The position numbers and the translations under genes were made by a program. Below are positions 33,211-44,800 of a DNA stretch of 64,000 nt, one piece after another. The stretch's first letter is position 1. Every line of letters starts with the position of its first letter. Origin of the DNA: Morchella semilibera (lineage: Eukaryota; Ascomycota; Pezizomycetes; Pezizales; Morchellaceae); assembly GCA_009192285.1 (NCBI GenBank), contig CM018603.1:4500062-4564061 (forward strand), written 5' to 3'. The notes beneath the pieces are model-generated. The model did not search any database, was not told where the DNA came from, and saw nothing but the letters and a program-made list of their open reading frames with translations.

Positions 33211-35382
33211 TTAATCTTCCCCAAGTGCCGTAATCCTGGCCCTAAATGCCTCGCCTTGAGGTCCCAATTTCTGCCTTTTCTCACTCTCTCCTTCCGGTTC
33301 CTTCGTCCTCGAAGTCTTGCCTTCCCTTTTCCTCTTTTTTCCACTTGATCTTTCCGTCCCACCTGTCATTCTGACCTTTGAGGTCGAGTAACATTCCTTC
33401 GTCCAATGACCTTCTCTTCCGCACCGGAGACATTTATTCTCCTTCACCCATTGGTCTTTCTCCGCTTGGGTGGCTCCTAGGCTACTGGTAGCTGGGCGGG
33501 GCTTGTGTGGAGAATCCTCTCGTTCCTTTCTACGGGGACGGGATTCGTCGCGCTCCTTTCTACGGGGGCGTGGTCGTTGGCGTTTGGATTCTTGGTGCTT
33601 GGGTCCTTGAGTTTCCTGGGGTCTTGCTGGTTCCCTTCCGCGCAGAATCTTCTGGCGGGCTCTGACTTCAGCATCTTTTCTTCCCACTCTTCGAACCCAT
33701 GCCAACCAATCTGGGAACTCAGATGGTTCTTCAATCGCAGCGGATAGTCTCTGTTCCAACGTGGAGTTTATTCCTGTTAGAATCATGGACTTCATGACGA
33801 TTGGGCCTACTCGAGCGTCCCACTCGAGATTTTGCATCTCATTGATGTAATCGTCGATAGGACCAAGTTTGACGGAGATTATCCATCTTCTGCTTGGCCT
33901 GTTCTTGACTGGTGCGATTACCATACTGGATGCGGAGTTCCTGTTTAAAGCGTTCCCAAGTACCGAGCCTAGGTTCCACACTAAGCCTTTCCTTAAAGTT
34001 GCGCCAGAAACTTGCTGCACTCCCGGTGAACTCTAGGGAGGCCCAAAGGATTCGAGTTTTGTCATCCCATGTGACTCGGGGTTGAAGATCCATCAGGATC
34101 TCCATACGATCGATCCAGTGGCGGACGTCTTCGTCGGGTTTACCAGAGAAGGGGATCTTTGCCTGCTTGGGTGTCTCTCCCTTGCGGTGGCTGTGGGGTA
34201 CCGGTGACTGCGTTTCTGCTCGTCGGTGGTGCCTGTCCCGTTTTCTCTTCCGTCTCCTATCATCATCGGAGGAGCTGGATGAGTCCGATGAGCTTGGACT
34301 GTCATCCCTCCTGTGCCTTCTTCTTCCTCTTCCGCCACCATTCCTCCATTATTACCTCCCGCTCCCTTCTCCAGTACAGGCTCCTCCTCCCTCCTACGTT
34401 TACCGTAGGATCTTCTGGGTGGTGGAGACGGGGATTTACTCCTCCTCCTGTTGGCTGGGGGTGAGGGTGGCGGTGCCCTTCCTTCTCCTGGGGAGTCATT
34501 CTCAGACTCAACCCGGGGCTGTTTTTCCTTAAATGCTTTCAGGGCTACCTTTAGCATTTTCCTCAACTCTGGCTGGATGGCATCGGCAGTGGGGGTAGGC
34601 GCCTTTGGTTGTGGGGCTGCCTGTGCTGCGGTCACCGTTGCCGCTAGTCCCTCAGGTAACTCCAGGTTTTTCTCTGCTTGCTGAGCCTGTATGTAGGCTG
34701 CCAGCGCCTGGGTTTGTTGCCGTTGTTGCTCATTTTCGAGGGCCATCTGTCTGAACCTCAACTCAGTTTCCGCTTGCTGGTTTTGTGCATAGGCCTGAAA
34801 CTGGTTGGCTAAGGTGCCAAGAGCGGTGGTTATCTGCCCTTGGTGTCCTTCTACTTCCCGGAACTTCCCTTGTAGTTCTCCCACCAGTTGTTGTCCGCCC
34901 TGGACTACCTGGCCGTGTTGGTGCTCCCTTGCCCTGGCTTCTGCCTGAAGGGCTAAGCCTGTCTGTGCCACGAGACCTCTCATGCCCTGGACGAGTACCT
35001 CGGTCCTGAGGGGTCGTGGGGTCTCCTGATCGTAGGACTGTTCGCCGACGGAGGAGGTGCTCGCGTAGCTGGCGTCGCTCATATCCCCATCCGAACCAGA
35101 GCGCCTCACTGTAATAGTGGCTTGCCTGGTTGGAGTCTCGAAGGGGTTGAGTTCCATGCTGGCGGAGCTGCGAGTGATCCTCTTCGGGTCTCGCTTGCGG
35201 ACCTTCTTCGGGGCTTTGGCTTTGAGGGGGGCTGGGTTCCATAGCTCTGTGGCGGGGGTGTCTCTGGCCCTGCTGGCTATTGTTGGATGGGCCTGGGCCA
35301 TGGCGGTGCTCTTGTCTCGGACCACGATGGCTTCCGCCATGTTGTGGTCTTCCTGCGAGGTCAACGCTAGTGGGAGGGACAT
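33211..35382 (-). pseudogene. gag region of gypsy copy 2
   Basis: Close relative of the gag of copy 1, with the same Gln-rich N-terminal half, Ser/Asp run, gag domain and zinc knuckle CLRCGREGHWTKEC. It looks broken in one or two places. Confidence 0.85.
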
Positions 35383-35893
35383 CTTTGAAGAATTCGATGG
35401 GGAGGTCGGGGGTGTTGATGCACCAAGGTAGAGGAGTGAACCAAGGTACCGAGTGCGCTAAGCCGTGAGAGTTTTGGCGAAGCGTTATGAGGATGGAGGG
35501 GGTGTGGTTGGGCTCAAGGAGATTCTCCTTGAAGGTGGCGATGGTGCGTGCTTCTGTGAAGAAGCCTTGGTGTTGGAGGTAGCCGCAGTAGAGATGTTCT
35601 GCGCTGCCTCGAGGAACGAGAAAGGAGGTCTCACAGGGGAAGCGAAGCATGTACTACCTCTTTTGATCACTGCTTCTTCTTTTACCGAGTGCCCGTGTAC
35701 TATCCGTACCTAGCAATCACACAAGGTATTGGAGGAAGCGTTGTCTTGAGAGGGTAGTAGGTTCGCTTAGAGTAGGAGCAGAGTTGGACAAAGAGTCCAA
35801 AGATTGTCTCTGATGGCGACGTGGAGGCGGAGGTACCAGTAGATGGCTCTCTCCACAGTCATAAGGTATGCGACCGGATAAGGTACAATATAG

Positions 35894-36286
35894 TGTAAAG
35901 GGATATCTCAGAAGTCACTAAGATATGGCTAATGCTAAGCGATAGTTCTGTAGCTTTTAAACTTGTAATATTGTAGACCGGATTCCGTTCGCTTGAGAGG
36001 ATGATGATTCCCCTAAGACGACGGGAATCCTACTAGCTATTTATACAGGAAGAACCCCCTTAAACCCGCTAACTCCATCAATAGCAAATCTCCCGCAATG
36101 CCTCCGCTACTGCTCCGACTTTCTACGAGGTGGGGTAACCAAGGGTCTACTCATGAAGTATGGTAGTGGTTGCCGAGTTATAACCGAACCCCGCTTCTGG
36201 GCGTACGTCACTCTTTCCATCGTGCCGTCATACCAGGACAATACCATTGTACTACTAGTACCGCACTTCCAAGCAATCCTGTAACA
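35894..36286 (-). repeat. 5' LTR of gypsy copy 2
   Basis: 393 bp, apparently identical to 28815-29207. The sequence just inside it (minus strand CTATATTGTACC) is the same as in copy 1. Confidence 0.95.
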
Positions 36287-36291
36287 CTATG

Positions 36292-37821
36292 GAACTGTCG
36301 CCCCTTGATCGTGGTGATCCAAGCGTCTATATTCTTCTGTGGCAGACTCCCGAGAGATTTGGATCGAGACGCAGTACGCACAGGTTCCCCACGATGGTGG
36401 GATGAAATGGACTGGTAGGTTCCCGTGCTCATTTCGTGTGGACACCATTTGGGGGGGGGGGGCGAGTATTCGGTGTGGAGGATGGTATTTGCGTTTATCC
36501 CTGACTGCTTCAACAGACTCGGGGATGGTTTGTCAGTTGGTTAGTTGTCACTGCGCAAGAAAAGTAGGGGAGATGGCTAATAGCTGCATTGAGCGCACAA
36601 CAGGCCATGCCATGGCAATCGCTGCGGGGCAGGCCGACGCCAGCGTCCTAACGTGATCGAGCGCCTCAAGCGGCACCGAGGAACGCGTTGAGCAGATTCA
36701 GTGACTGCGTTCGACCACAGCATTATCGGCACATGGTAGCTTGACCAAATATTCCGCCACCCCTATCACCTCTTATGAGGGTGGGATGGGCAGCAAGCTT
36801 TAAGTCCTTAACACACCGTAAAGTTGAAAAGGACCACCGCCTAAGCGCAGTCAGATGGTGGTACGGTGGAACGTGTAGTTCCTCAAAAAAAGCCAAGACA
36901 CCTGGGGGATCCATTAGGGGTCCTTCACCTTGCGGGAGCTTGGTGACACTTCCGGCTGTCCGGTGGAGCGTCCTGTCTGGACGCTCAAAAACAGGGATAG
37001 CCGTACATATTTACGGGTTAATGCTGTCTTTGTGCCACACTACTATTCCTCGGCCATTCCAGATAGCCGTGAGGAGGATCTGGGCTGGGTTAGCAGTCAT
37101 TTAGGAAATTGAAGGAAGTACTAGGCATATATATATATAGCCCTAAGAGTAGGAGGGGCGGCCACAAAACATGTTTTTTCCATTTCTTTTGGCAGACTTT
37201 ACGAGACCAAAAATTGATTACTTCGGCTTGATAGCTAGTAATGGAAGAACCCTCAATCACAAGAACATGGAAGGTCAAAGACAGATAAAGATGGATAATC
37301 ACTAGAATGTAGTGATTTCAGGTAATCCCAGCACACTAGCCGGCCCCAGGCGATATGATCATTTTCCCTATCCCGCGGCCTGCAACTACTAGATTATATA
37401 CCAATACGGTGTTTCTATGGAACATCAGATATCACTCGCCGTGAGCCAATGGCCATTTGTGGTTGGGTCATCCGCATGTATAATCTCATTTGATGCATCA
37501 AAAAATGGCGTTTAGTTGTGCACTGGCCATTCACTGTTAAAACCTCCCATACCCCTCCTGAATTCAATACATATTTCCCAATATACAAGTGGATGTCAGC
37601 AGCCACGCACTTACCAACTCTCTAATACTACACATTTGACTCCTCATTCTAGCCGCGTCATAGTACCTGTTGACTCATGCCTGGTGTAGATCATGTATCG
37701 TGGGCCGCCCCTGTACGCCTGCAGTGGGACTACACCTTGAATCTGATCTCTACCCCCAAACATGGCTAAAGTCTGCATTTATACTTCTATACATTCCCCT
37801 TGGGAGTGTAACGCTCTAACC
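36292..37821. other. gene-poor stretch
   Basis: No gene supported. A G-run lies near 36,452-36,463 and a TA-run near 37,126-37,138. A copy of CATCAGATATCACT (extending to ATCACTCG) lies at 37423-37436, about 500 bp before the next gene. Confidence 0.4.
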
Positions 37822-37828
37822 ATAAAAG
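37822..37828 (+). promoter_or_regulatory. TATA-like box upstream of the gene at 37930
   Basis: ATAAAAG followed by GGCCC, 102 bp before the start codon. A second AATAAAAGCC at 37903-37912 is probably too close to the ATG to be the promoter. Confidence 0.35.
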
Positions 37829-37929
37829 GGCCCAGGTCCCCCCCAAACTCAAAGTGCTTCACATACCAATCCCACATCACGCGGAAGACTAAATCACCGC
37901 AAAATAAAAGCCTGATTTATACGCACAGT

Positions 37930-38265
37930 ATGCCTTGCATCGCCCCCGCTCGCCCTCGTGACTTCAGCGACGCCGAAAATGGTCTTCAGAGTCACCTGAG
38001 CGCAATGAAAGGCAGCCTCCAGCAACTGAGGAATGGCATTGAAAACAGAGGCCCAGACTACCCAGAGCGCTTCCAGCACTTCCTGAAGATCATTCTTGAA
38101 GACATGAGCGTTGTGCAATCCAACCTCGATGAGTATGAAGAGTACCAGAACACCCTGCCAGAACCGTGCAAGCATGGGCCCGAGTGTAAGCGGTTGGTTA
38201 CCGAGCTGGGGACGGTAATGAAGGAGATTAATTCTGAGTTGGACAGAGCCGAGTTGTATTTGTGA
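37930..38265 (+). CDS. small helical orphan protein
   Basis: 111 residues (MPCIAPARPRDFSDAENGLQ at the start). Nearly all of it is predicted helix: NGLQSHLSAMKGSLQQLRNG, then FLKIILEDMSVVQSNLDEYE, a Pro/Cys loop (PEPCKHGPECKR) and a last helix LVTELGTVMKEINSELDRAE. The CxxxxxxC loop could bind metal or form a disulphide, but no known motif is met. The helix-loop-helix layout and size are like the small-gene family, yet the RxxLxxSGY block is absent. No signal peptide. Codon use is less biased than in the 12-23 kb genes. Confidence 0.6.
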   Translation: MPCIAPARPRDFSDAENGLQSHLSAMKGSLQQLRNGIENRGPDYPERFQHFLKIILEDMSVVQSNLDEYEEYQNTLPEPCKHGPECKRLVTELGTVMKEINSELDRAELYL

Positions 38266-38441
38266 AGGGGAATTACGGATTTTAGGAGAGAAGGGTGAGG
38301 ATGTAGGACGTTTGTTTTTGGCCTGAGATATGTGGATGAGTGTGGACGATGTTTGTTTTAGTTTTTCATAAGTAGTTTGTGATCTTGGTTTTTTATGACT
38401 TTATTTATTTTAAACTACGTAATAAACTCTATCCAATTTTG

Positions 38442-38608
38442 TCACACAAATCCGAGCAACTGCTGGTAGTTATCAATTAAGCCTTGGTCCTGCTCTGGCA
38501 GGTTTACCTCCAGGAACGCCTCCGCATGATTGCTCTCCGTGCTGTCCGTAAATTTGATTGCCTCAATGAAAATGTAAATCTTTGCGATAGTCACCTAGTG
38601 AGCGGGAC
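38442..38608 (-). pseudogene. last-exon-like fragment
   Basis: A minus-strand frame reads IYIFIEAIKFTDSTESNHAE, AFLEVNLPEQDQGLIDNYQQ and LLGFV, then stops at 38444-38442. It looks like genuine coding sequence with a possible AAAG acceptor before it, but no upstream exon could be found on the minus strand. Family unknown; probably a remnant. Confidence 0.3.
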
Positions 38609-38764
38609 GCTTAAAGAGCCATTCCTGTATTGTCCACTACACACACTAAAGAGGTTAGGGCGTGATTGTGGGGGGTATAGTATATCATGCTCAACCCTAT
38701 GGCATGTCAGTACTGATATGAGTATTACAGCATTAGAATCTATGTTTGGAGTATAATACTGCTG

Positions 38765-39189
38765 GGATCAATGACGTTCTTAGTCTAACTGTAAAGATAT
38801 AACCCACTGGAAGAATCACGGAACCCCATCCAAATGGGACGAGGAGACGCCCGCATAGCCAGGTAGCACTGGCCCTCGGAGGAGGGCAGCAAAGGTGAGA
38901 AAACGCAAATGGGAGGGTTTGGAAGAGGGACTACCGTTGCGCCAGGTCAGTTGCTGAGTAGCCTTGGCCTGTACCACATATGACTAGTGATTTATAAACA
39001 GTACAAACAAAATTATTTTTCCATAGTAGCATCTTAAGCTTTGCTTTCTATACAGCTCTTTTAACCTTTCTATCTTAATACTCTAAGTTGCTGTGGGCGC
39101 TCTCTTAGGCCCTGGAAGAGCAAAGGGATATCCTCATGGACTTAAGATAAAATACAAGATCCGACACCATAGAAAGGCCTATAATCACA
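38765..39189. other. intergenic region
   Basis: Nothing identifiable on either strand. Confidence 0.4.
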
Positions 39190-39474
39190 TCATGGTGTCC
39201 ACATCATCCAGCTCTCTGATGACGTAGGATTCATATATTCTTCCCCCCCCCCCCTCCCCAGTACCACTCTCTCAAGCTCATCATATATTTCCAGACAGGG
39301 CTCGGGATAGTTTTTGTACCTCTCAACCTCCCAGGCTAGGCCGTAGTCCACCTGCACCCAAGGCAACGGAGAATCTTTGGGAAACGAAGCCTGGAAGACC
39401 GTGGCATCGACAACGGAGATAGTTTGTTCAAGTCGTTGTATGCGGCATGGAAGAATATCCGTGATTCTTTGCAA
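39190..39474 (-). CDS. possible exon of an unknown protein
   Basis: Minus-strand frame ending at 39190. The segment KDSPLPWVQVDYGLAWEVER followed by YPEPCLEIYDELERVV has convincing protein composition, and the frame then ends in a Gly/Glu run encoded by the C-homopolymer at 39,242-39,255. No ATG lies at a sensible place, so an upstream exon would be needed. It overlaps a plus-strand frame (39424-39642), and at most one of them is likely to be real over the overlap. Confidence 0.3.
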   Translation of the reverse strand: MQRITDILPCRIQRLEQTISVVDATVFQASFPKDSPLPWVQVDYGLAWEVERYKNYPEPCLEIYDELERVVLGRGGGEEYMNPTSSESWMMWTP

Positions 39475-39642
39475 GTTTTGCAGGCGCTCGGAAAGTATGA
39501 ATTTATCTTGAGTGGCCTGGTTAGGGACTGTTGCCTATCTATCTGCACCATATTACCGGAGGAATGTGATTGCAAGATATTTGAATTAGCAGGTAAAGGT
39601 GCTTTTCCTGAGTGGATCCGACGTAAAGACTTTAGATATTGA
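39424..39642 (+). CDS. possible last exon of an unknown protein
   Basis: Plus-strand frame with a TTG at its open end, reading LYAAWKNIRDSLQVLQALGK, CDCKIFELAGKGAFPEWIRR and KDFRY. Composition is protein-like and the stop is sharp, but no start codon or clear acceptor precedes it. It could be the final exon of a decayed gene. Confidence 0.3.
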   Translation: MFKSLYAAWKNIRDSLQVLQALGKYEFILSGLVRDCCLSICTILPEECDCKIFELAGKGAFPEWIRRKDFRY

Positions 39643-39899
39643 TATTTGTAGCGACAGCCATAAGTAGCATATTAAATAGAGTTCTCAGTCGTGCTTCCCT
39701 TTGTTCGGTCCAAGGAATGGGCAGGATGCGCCCAGGATCTTCCGCGGCTGCACGACCTCCTCCGTTGGGGACCGGGAGTACTTCCGGAACGCCTGTGTCC
39801 AACATCTTTACAAAACGGGCTGACAATCATAGGAGATTGGTCGGACCGGTCTGGTATCCTTTATTAATACACTTACCAAGTAGTATTTAGGCTTAGCCC

Positions 39900-40333
39900 T
39901 AGCGGATGGATCTTAAAGCTATCGTTTCCATGAGAGTTACAGACGACAACTACGCCTGTTTAAAGGCTTGAATAGAATAGCAGATTGCGACATCTAAGTG
40001 CTCTAATTGTATAGGCTTTGTTGGTTCTTGTACTTGGCTAGTGAGATCGACGTTGGTCTATTTCCCTCCACCGACGGCATATACCCGCTGCCTCTTTCAC
40101 CTTTGGTGAGAGGCAAAAGAAAGGACCGGAAGGGGCCATAGGCTGCTCCTACTCACTGCCTGTACCAAAAATGTCCCCTTAGCATGAGACTTGATATATC
40201 GAGCGATATCCGCCGCTACCCCACCACACTGCAGCAGACAAGGGCAGCGCTGAAGAACTTAATCTACCACTACGCCCTACCTCCTTCCCCCTTCTAGCAC
40301 AACTAGCCAGGGGTTTGTCCCCCTTCTTCAGGA
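39900..40333. other. intergenic region
   Basis: No feature seen. Confidence 0.4.
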
Positions 40334-40627
40334 CTAGTAACAACGAATCCTTCGCTTTTTATCCAAAATCTTGAAAAGATCCATATGGTACTTAAGGCCC
40401 TCTTGATGCACCATAAGCTGATGGAGAGTATCCTGCTGGTAGTCCGTATCCACCATTCCCGGGCAATAACCTGATTTCGTGAGGGCGGTATTTGTAATGA
40501 CGTAGCCGCGCTGGAGGCCGTAAAGATATCTGGTGAGGATTTTCTTGTCGCTTTCGAAGCAGCAGATCAGCTGGTACGGGTTGGCAATAGGCAAGGCTTG
40601 GTTGATGAATAAGGTAGCGTGGGACAC
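40334..40627 (-). CDS. probable family member, 5' end unresolved
   Basis: The frame reads ESDKKILTRYLYGLQRGY and VITNTALTKSGYCPGMV, then LHQLMVHQEGLKYHMDLFKI and a short basic end (DKKRRIRCY). TALTKSGY is the family's diagnostic RxxLxxSGY block with Thr for Arg, and the following Met/Leu helix fits. The frame has only a GTG near its 5' end. Upstream there is a good intron (GTGAGT donor after CCAAG, CTAAC branch, CGACAG acceptor), but splicing at that CAG does not join an upstream ATG in frame. A GAG acceptor four bases on would join it to an ATG about 85 nt before the donor (MKSTNGPPTSLIG). Either that rare acceptor is used or the 5' end is broken. The usual acidic C-terminal helix is also missing. 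Confidence 0.5.
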   Translation of the reverse strand: MSHATLFINQALPIANPYQLICCFESDKKILTRYLYGLQRGYVITNTALTKSGYCPGMVDTDYQQDTLHQLMVHQEGLKYHMDLFKILDKKRRIRCY

Positions 40628-40789
40628 TCGCTGTCGTTGGGGGTAAGTGTTAGAAGGCAGAAGAGTGAGGTTGAGTGGAGGTGCGGGGATGGGGACTCAC
40701 CTTGGACCTTACTTGATTTACGTGTAAAGCTTTGCGGGTTGCGTATTCCGATGAGAGAGGTAGGGGGGCCGTTGGTTGACTTCATCAAG

Positions 40790-41467
40790 GCCGCTCAGAC
40801 GTACACGGATGGGGCGGCTACAGAGGCGGCTAGGGTTAATAAGCGCTGGAGGTACCTATTGCTTGTGAAGATGGAGTGGGGGGGAGAGGGCAATGCTATT
40901 CGTGGTGGGGAGGGGCAACTGGAGGTGGAGGGGTGATGAGGCTATGCGCTATGTGTTGGTACTGCGTCGTGGAGAAAAAAACATGCCCAATACATTTGCT
41001 TTATTTTTGCGTCTCTCCACACCTCCCTGCGTTGAAAAAGACTCGACGGGAATAAAGGAGAGGAGTAGGACTACATAATAAATCTGGCACAATATGATTC
41101 GTTCTAGCGACCCGGCCCCTACACAAATTTTTTTAAACCCAAAACAGGTCAGGCTCTGACACCCCTCCCCCCACCTCTCCACCCCCATCCCCTATCCCTC
41201 CAACGCCCGTCCCATACAAAGCTTCTCTCTTTATAGCCAGTCCGGAAGCGCTAGTATATGCCATTTACCTGTCCACCACGACGTAACGTTGGGATACATG
41301 TCTTGTAACCGTACTGCCATTGCTGCTACCCTACATGGTGTTTGTGCCACCAATTCCGCCCATGAGGTACATAGGTTACTTCAATAAATCCGTTGTCAAG
41401 ATGCCTTGGTGTTGGGCCACTCCCAGGTACTTTTACTAAATATATGTTTTGTATCAGTGTGGGGACA
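40790..41467. other. intergenic region
   Basis: No gene supported; the sequence runs directly into the target duplication of the copia element. Confidence 0.4.
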
Positions 41468-41472
41468 GAAGA

Positions 41473-41766
41473 TGTTGAAATAAAGGCTTGGCATTGCAAC
41501 ATCGGATATGTGGGAATAATAGTCATGTAATATGGGATGAGTCATAGAAGGAAGAAGGATGATTAGGTAATCAAGGATCACGTGGACTAGAAAATTATGT
41601 ATATATAGAGTGACCAAAACCCATTACTGTCTCTGGAACTCTAGCGGCACAATCAGTAACTCTTTGCTATACTCTCACACTTCGCGCAACCTTTGCACTT
41701 AAGATCACGTGTTCAAACCACACTCTCGTCTTAATACTGCTTCAACCACAAATCATTATTTGTTCA
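41473..41766 (+). repeat. 5' LTR of the copia element
   Basis: 294 bp, begins TGTTGAAATA and ends TTTGTTCA. It contains a TATATATAGAG stretch that is a likely promoter. Confidence 0.95.
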
Positions 41767-41778
41767 GGTTATGAGCCC
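41767..41778 (+). promoter_or_regulatory. primer-binding site complementary to the tRNA-iMet anticodon arm
   Basis: GGTTATGAGCCC directly follows the LTR. Its complement, GGGCTCATAACC, is the anticodon stem-loop sequence of eukaryotic initiator tRNA-Met with the CAU anticodon inside. Some Ty1/copia elements (Drosophila copia, yeast Ty5) prime with such an internal, half-tRNA site. Confidence 0.75.
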
Positions 41779-41870
41779 GGGCTTTGCCTATTAAAACCCC
41801 GCATCAACCCCGCACACCTCTACAACAACCTCAATTCCATCCTTACAACTCAACCCCTATCTAAACCAAA

Positions 41871-44800
41871 ATGTCGCAATCCGGAGAACCTGCTGTCACT
41901 GACCCCAAGGGTAAAACCTCGGATAAGGTCACCAGTACTCCTGTAACCCAGATACGCTTTGAAAGTCTTCCCAAACTTGAGGGAGAAAACAACTATCAAG
42001 GCTGGGCCAGGACCTGGATGAGAGCACTTCGAGGAGCGAAGTATTGGAAGATAGTAAGGCCAGAGTTCAAGGTACCTGCCGAAGGCGACTCCGAATACGA
42101 TGAGTTCCTAGAACTTGACGACATCGTAATGTCACACCTAGTAGCATCAGTTAGCAAAGAGCACATCAACCTCGTCCAGTTCTCCGCCAACTCGCAAGAG
42201 GCCTGGCAGAATCTCAAGACGAAATTCGACCTTGTGAGCCCCTCCACAACGGTCACCCTAATCAAGCGGTTCATGAAGATCCAAATGAATGAGGGCGATG
42301 ACCTCAAAACCTTCCTGGATACCTTCGATGACGCCCGCAAAACACTAGCCCAACGTTGCCAGTCGGCACAACATCAGGTTGCAAAGACCTTGAAAACCCT
42401 CACCGACTGCGACCAAACCATGGCAGTACTCCTCCTTGGCTCGCTACCTGCATCATTGGACAACGTAGTCGATAACCTTCAAACCAAAGAAGGCCTCACC
42501 TACGAACAACTCCGCATACGCCTTAGTTCTCTGCATGAAAACAAGGAACCTTCCACCGGAAACGCTCTCCACACCAGAGGGCCTCCACCACCAGCAGCGA
42601 CAAACAACAAGGAATGCACATGGTGCAAGAAAAGAAACTTCTCATACAAAGGACACGAATATACCGATTGCAGGAGACTCAAAGAACAGAACAAGGATAG
42701 AAAACAGAAAAAGGGAAGAAGAAATCAGGAATCAGCCTCGGTGGTAGTCAATGACTCCGCCTCCACCATACTCATGGTACGCCATGACCCCTCATCTCCT
42801 GTCTCCCCCTGGATTCTTGATTCTGGAGCAACTTCTCACGTCACACCCAACCAAGACCAACTCACCAACGTCCGACCACACACCGGCTACATTCGAACTG
42901 CCGACGGAACTAAACATCGAGTCACCGGACTGGGAAGCGCTAGTTTCGACTGCCTCCTACCCGATGGATCTCGATCTTCCATCATACTCAGAGACGTGTT
43001 GTTGGTCCCTACCATGGGAAATATCGGATTGGTATCAGAAACCACCCTCGACCAAAAGGGCTTTAGAACAGTGTCCGGAGGAGGAAATAAGGTCATCAGA
43101 ACCAAAGAAAATAAAGATGTAGTTTGGGCAAAATTGGATAAAGGATTATGGAATGTACAGTTAGTTAGCAATACAGTTCGTTTGGTTTCCTACTACGATT
43201 GGCATCAAGCACTTGGCCACCCTGCGACACTAGAAAACCTGTATGAAGACATCAAGGAACTTCCTCCAAAACCAAAAAACTTCCACTGCAGTCAATGTGC
43301 CCTCTCTAAGAGTACGCATAAACGACCTGCACCAGTTAAATCAACAACCAAGCGACCATTCGAATTAATCCATTCAGACCTGTCTGGACAATTCAGCACT
43401 GAATCGCTAGGAAAATCAAAATATTATATGTCCTTCATTGATGATTACACCCGCTATTCCTGGATTTACATGCTCCGACGAAAGGACGACGCAAAGAAAG
43501 CCATAAGGGACTTTGTCACCAGAATGGAAAAACAATACAATACAACAGTACAAAAATTCAGGACGGACAATGGCGGCGAATATATCAACAAAGACATATC
43601 AGACTACTTCCAACACCATGGAATAGTACACGAGCTAACTCCCCCTTACAACCCAGAATCAAATGGGATTGCAGAACGGTTCAACCGAACAATAACCACC
43701 ATGGTCAGGTGCATGATCATGGATCACCCAAAATTACTATGGGGAGAAGCCTACGCAACAGCTGTCTACCTAAAAAATAGACTCCCGCACAGTACGCTCA
43801 AGGGAATAACACCCTATGAAGCCCTGAAAGGAACTAAACCAAGTATCCAACACCTCCAGCCATTCGGTAAAAAATGCTACGTCCACATCCCAGAAGAAAC
43901 TAGGCCACCAGGAAGCAAACTAGCACCCCGAGCTGAAGAAGGAATAATAGTAGGATACTCAGACAGCAACAAGATATATCGGATATGGATAAGGACCAAA
44001 CATAGGATAATTGAAAGTCGGGACGTTACATTCCCCCCTCCTGACTCAGGGGAAGCCTCTGTACCACCGGTTTTCATCCCTAGTCTGCTACCATATCAGA
44101 CTGCACCTACAGATGATGGTTACGAATCAGAAGACAGGCCTGAAGACGAACCAATACCATCTACACCACCAAGAAAAACACACCCTGGAAATTTCCCAGA
44201 GACACCAGAGCGGAATAAGACTCCACCTCCAGAAACTCCTAAAGGAAAACAACCAGAACTACAACCTCCACCAGCTCCTAGACGATCAGATCGCATCCGT
44301 AAAGGAATATACGACAAAAAGTTGGAATATATGGCCAGAAAAGAGGAATACGAACGGAAAATAACAGAAATAATGAAAGACTACAGTGATGAACTCGCAG
44401 TACTAAACGATGACCCAGAACTCGAAGAGGATGACCGGACAATGCAAATTGAACTGGCCAAAGATAGCCTCAGAACAATTCGAGAAGAACTGGACCGTCT
44501 ATATTCAGACGTAGCCAACGAACCACCACAGTATGTCAGATTAATATCCGAGCCTTCCACTTACAATCAAGCCATAAAAAGCGAAGATCGTCACCTATGG
44601 GAAAAGGCAATACAACTTGAAAAAGACGCCCTCGACAAAGCCCACACCTGGGATATTGTCAATAGACCTACCAACCGAGCAGTAGTAAAAGGAAAATGGA
44701 TATTCAAAATCAAGCACAATTCGGACGGAACAATCGAACGGTATAAAGCCAGATACGTTGCCAAAGGCTTCACTCAGGTACAATACCAGGACTACGATGA

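Larger units (their letters stand above)
28810..36291 (-). mobile_element. Ty3/gypsy LTR retrotransposon, copy 2 (with target duplications)
   Basis: Second copy of the element at 3.9-11.3 kb, same orientation. LTRs of 393 bp at 28815-29207 and 35894-36286 are flanked by the target duplication CTATG (28810-28814 and 36287-36291). The two LTRs look identical to each other by eye but differ from those of copy 1 at more than a dozen positions, so the copies belong to slightly different lineages and neither is a simple duplicate of the other. The leader between the 5' LTR and gag is longer than in copy 1. Despite its young LTRs the coding part looks broken in about four places. Confidence 0.95.
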
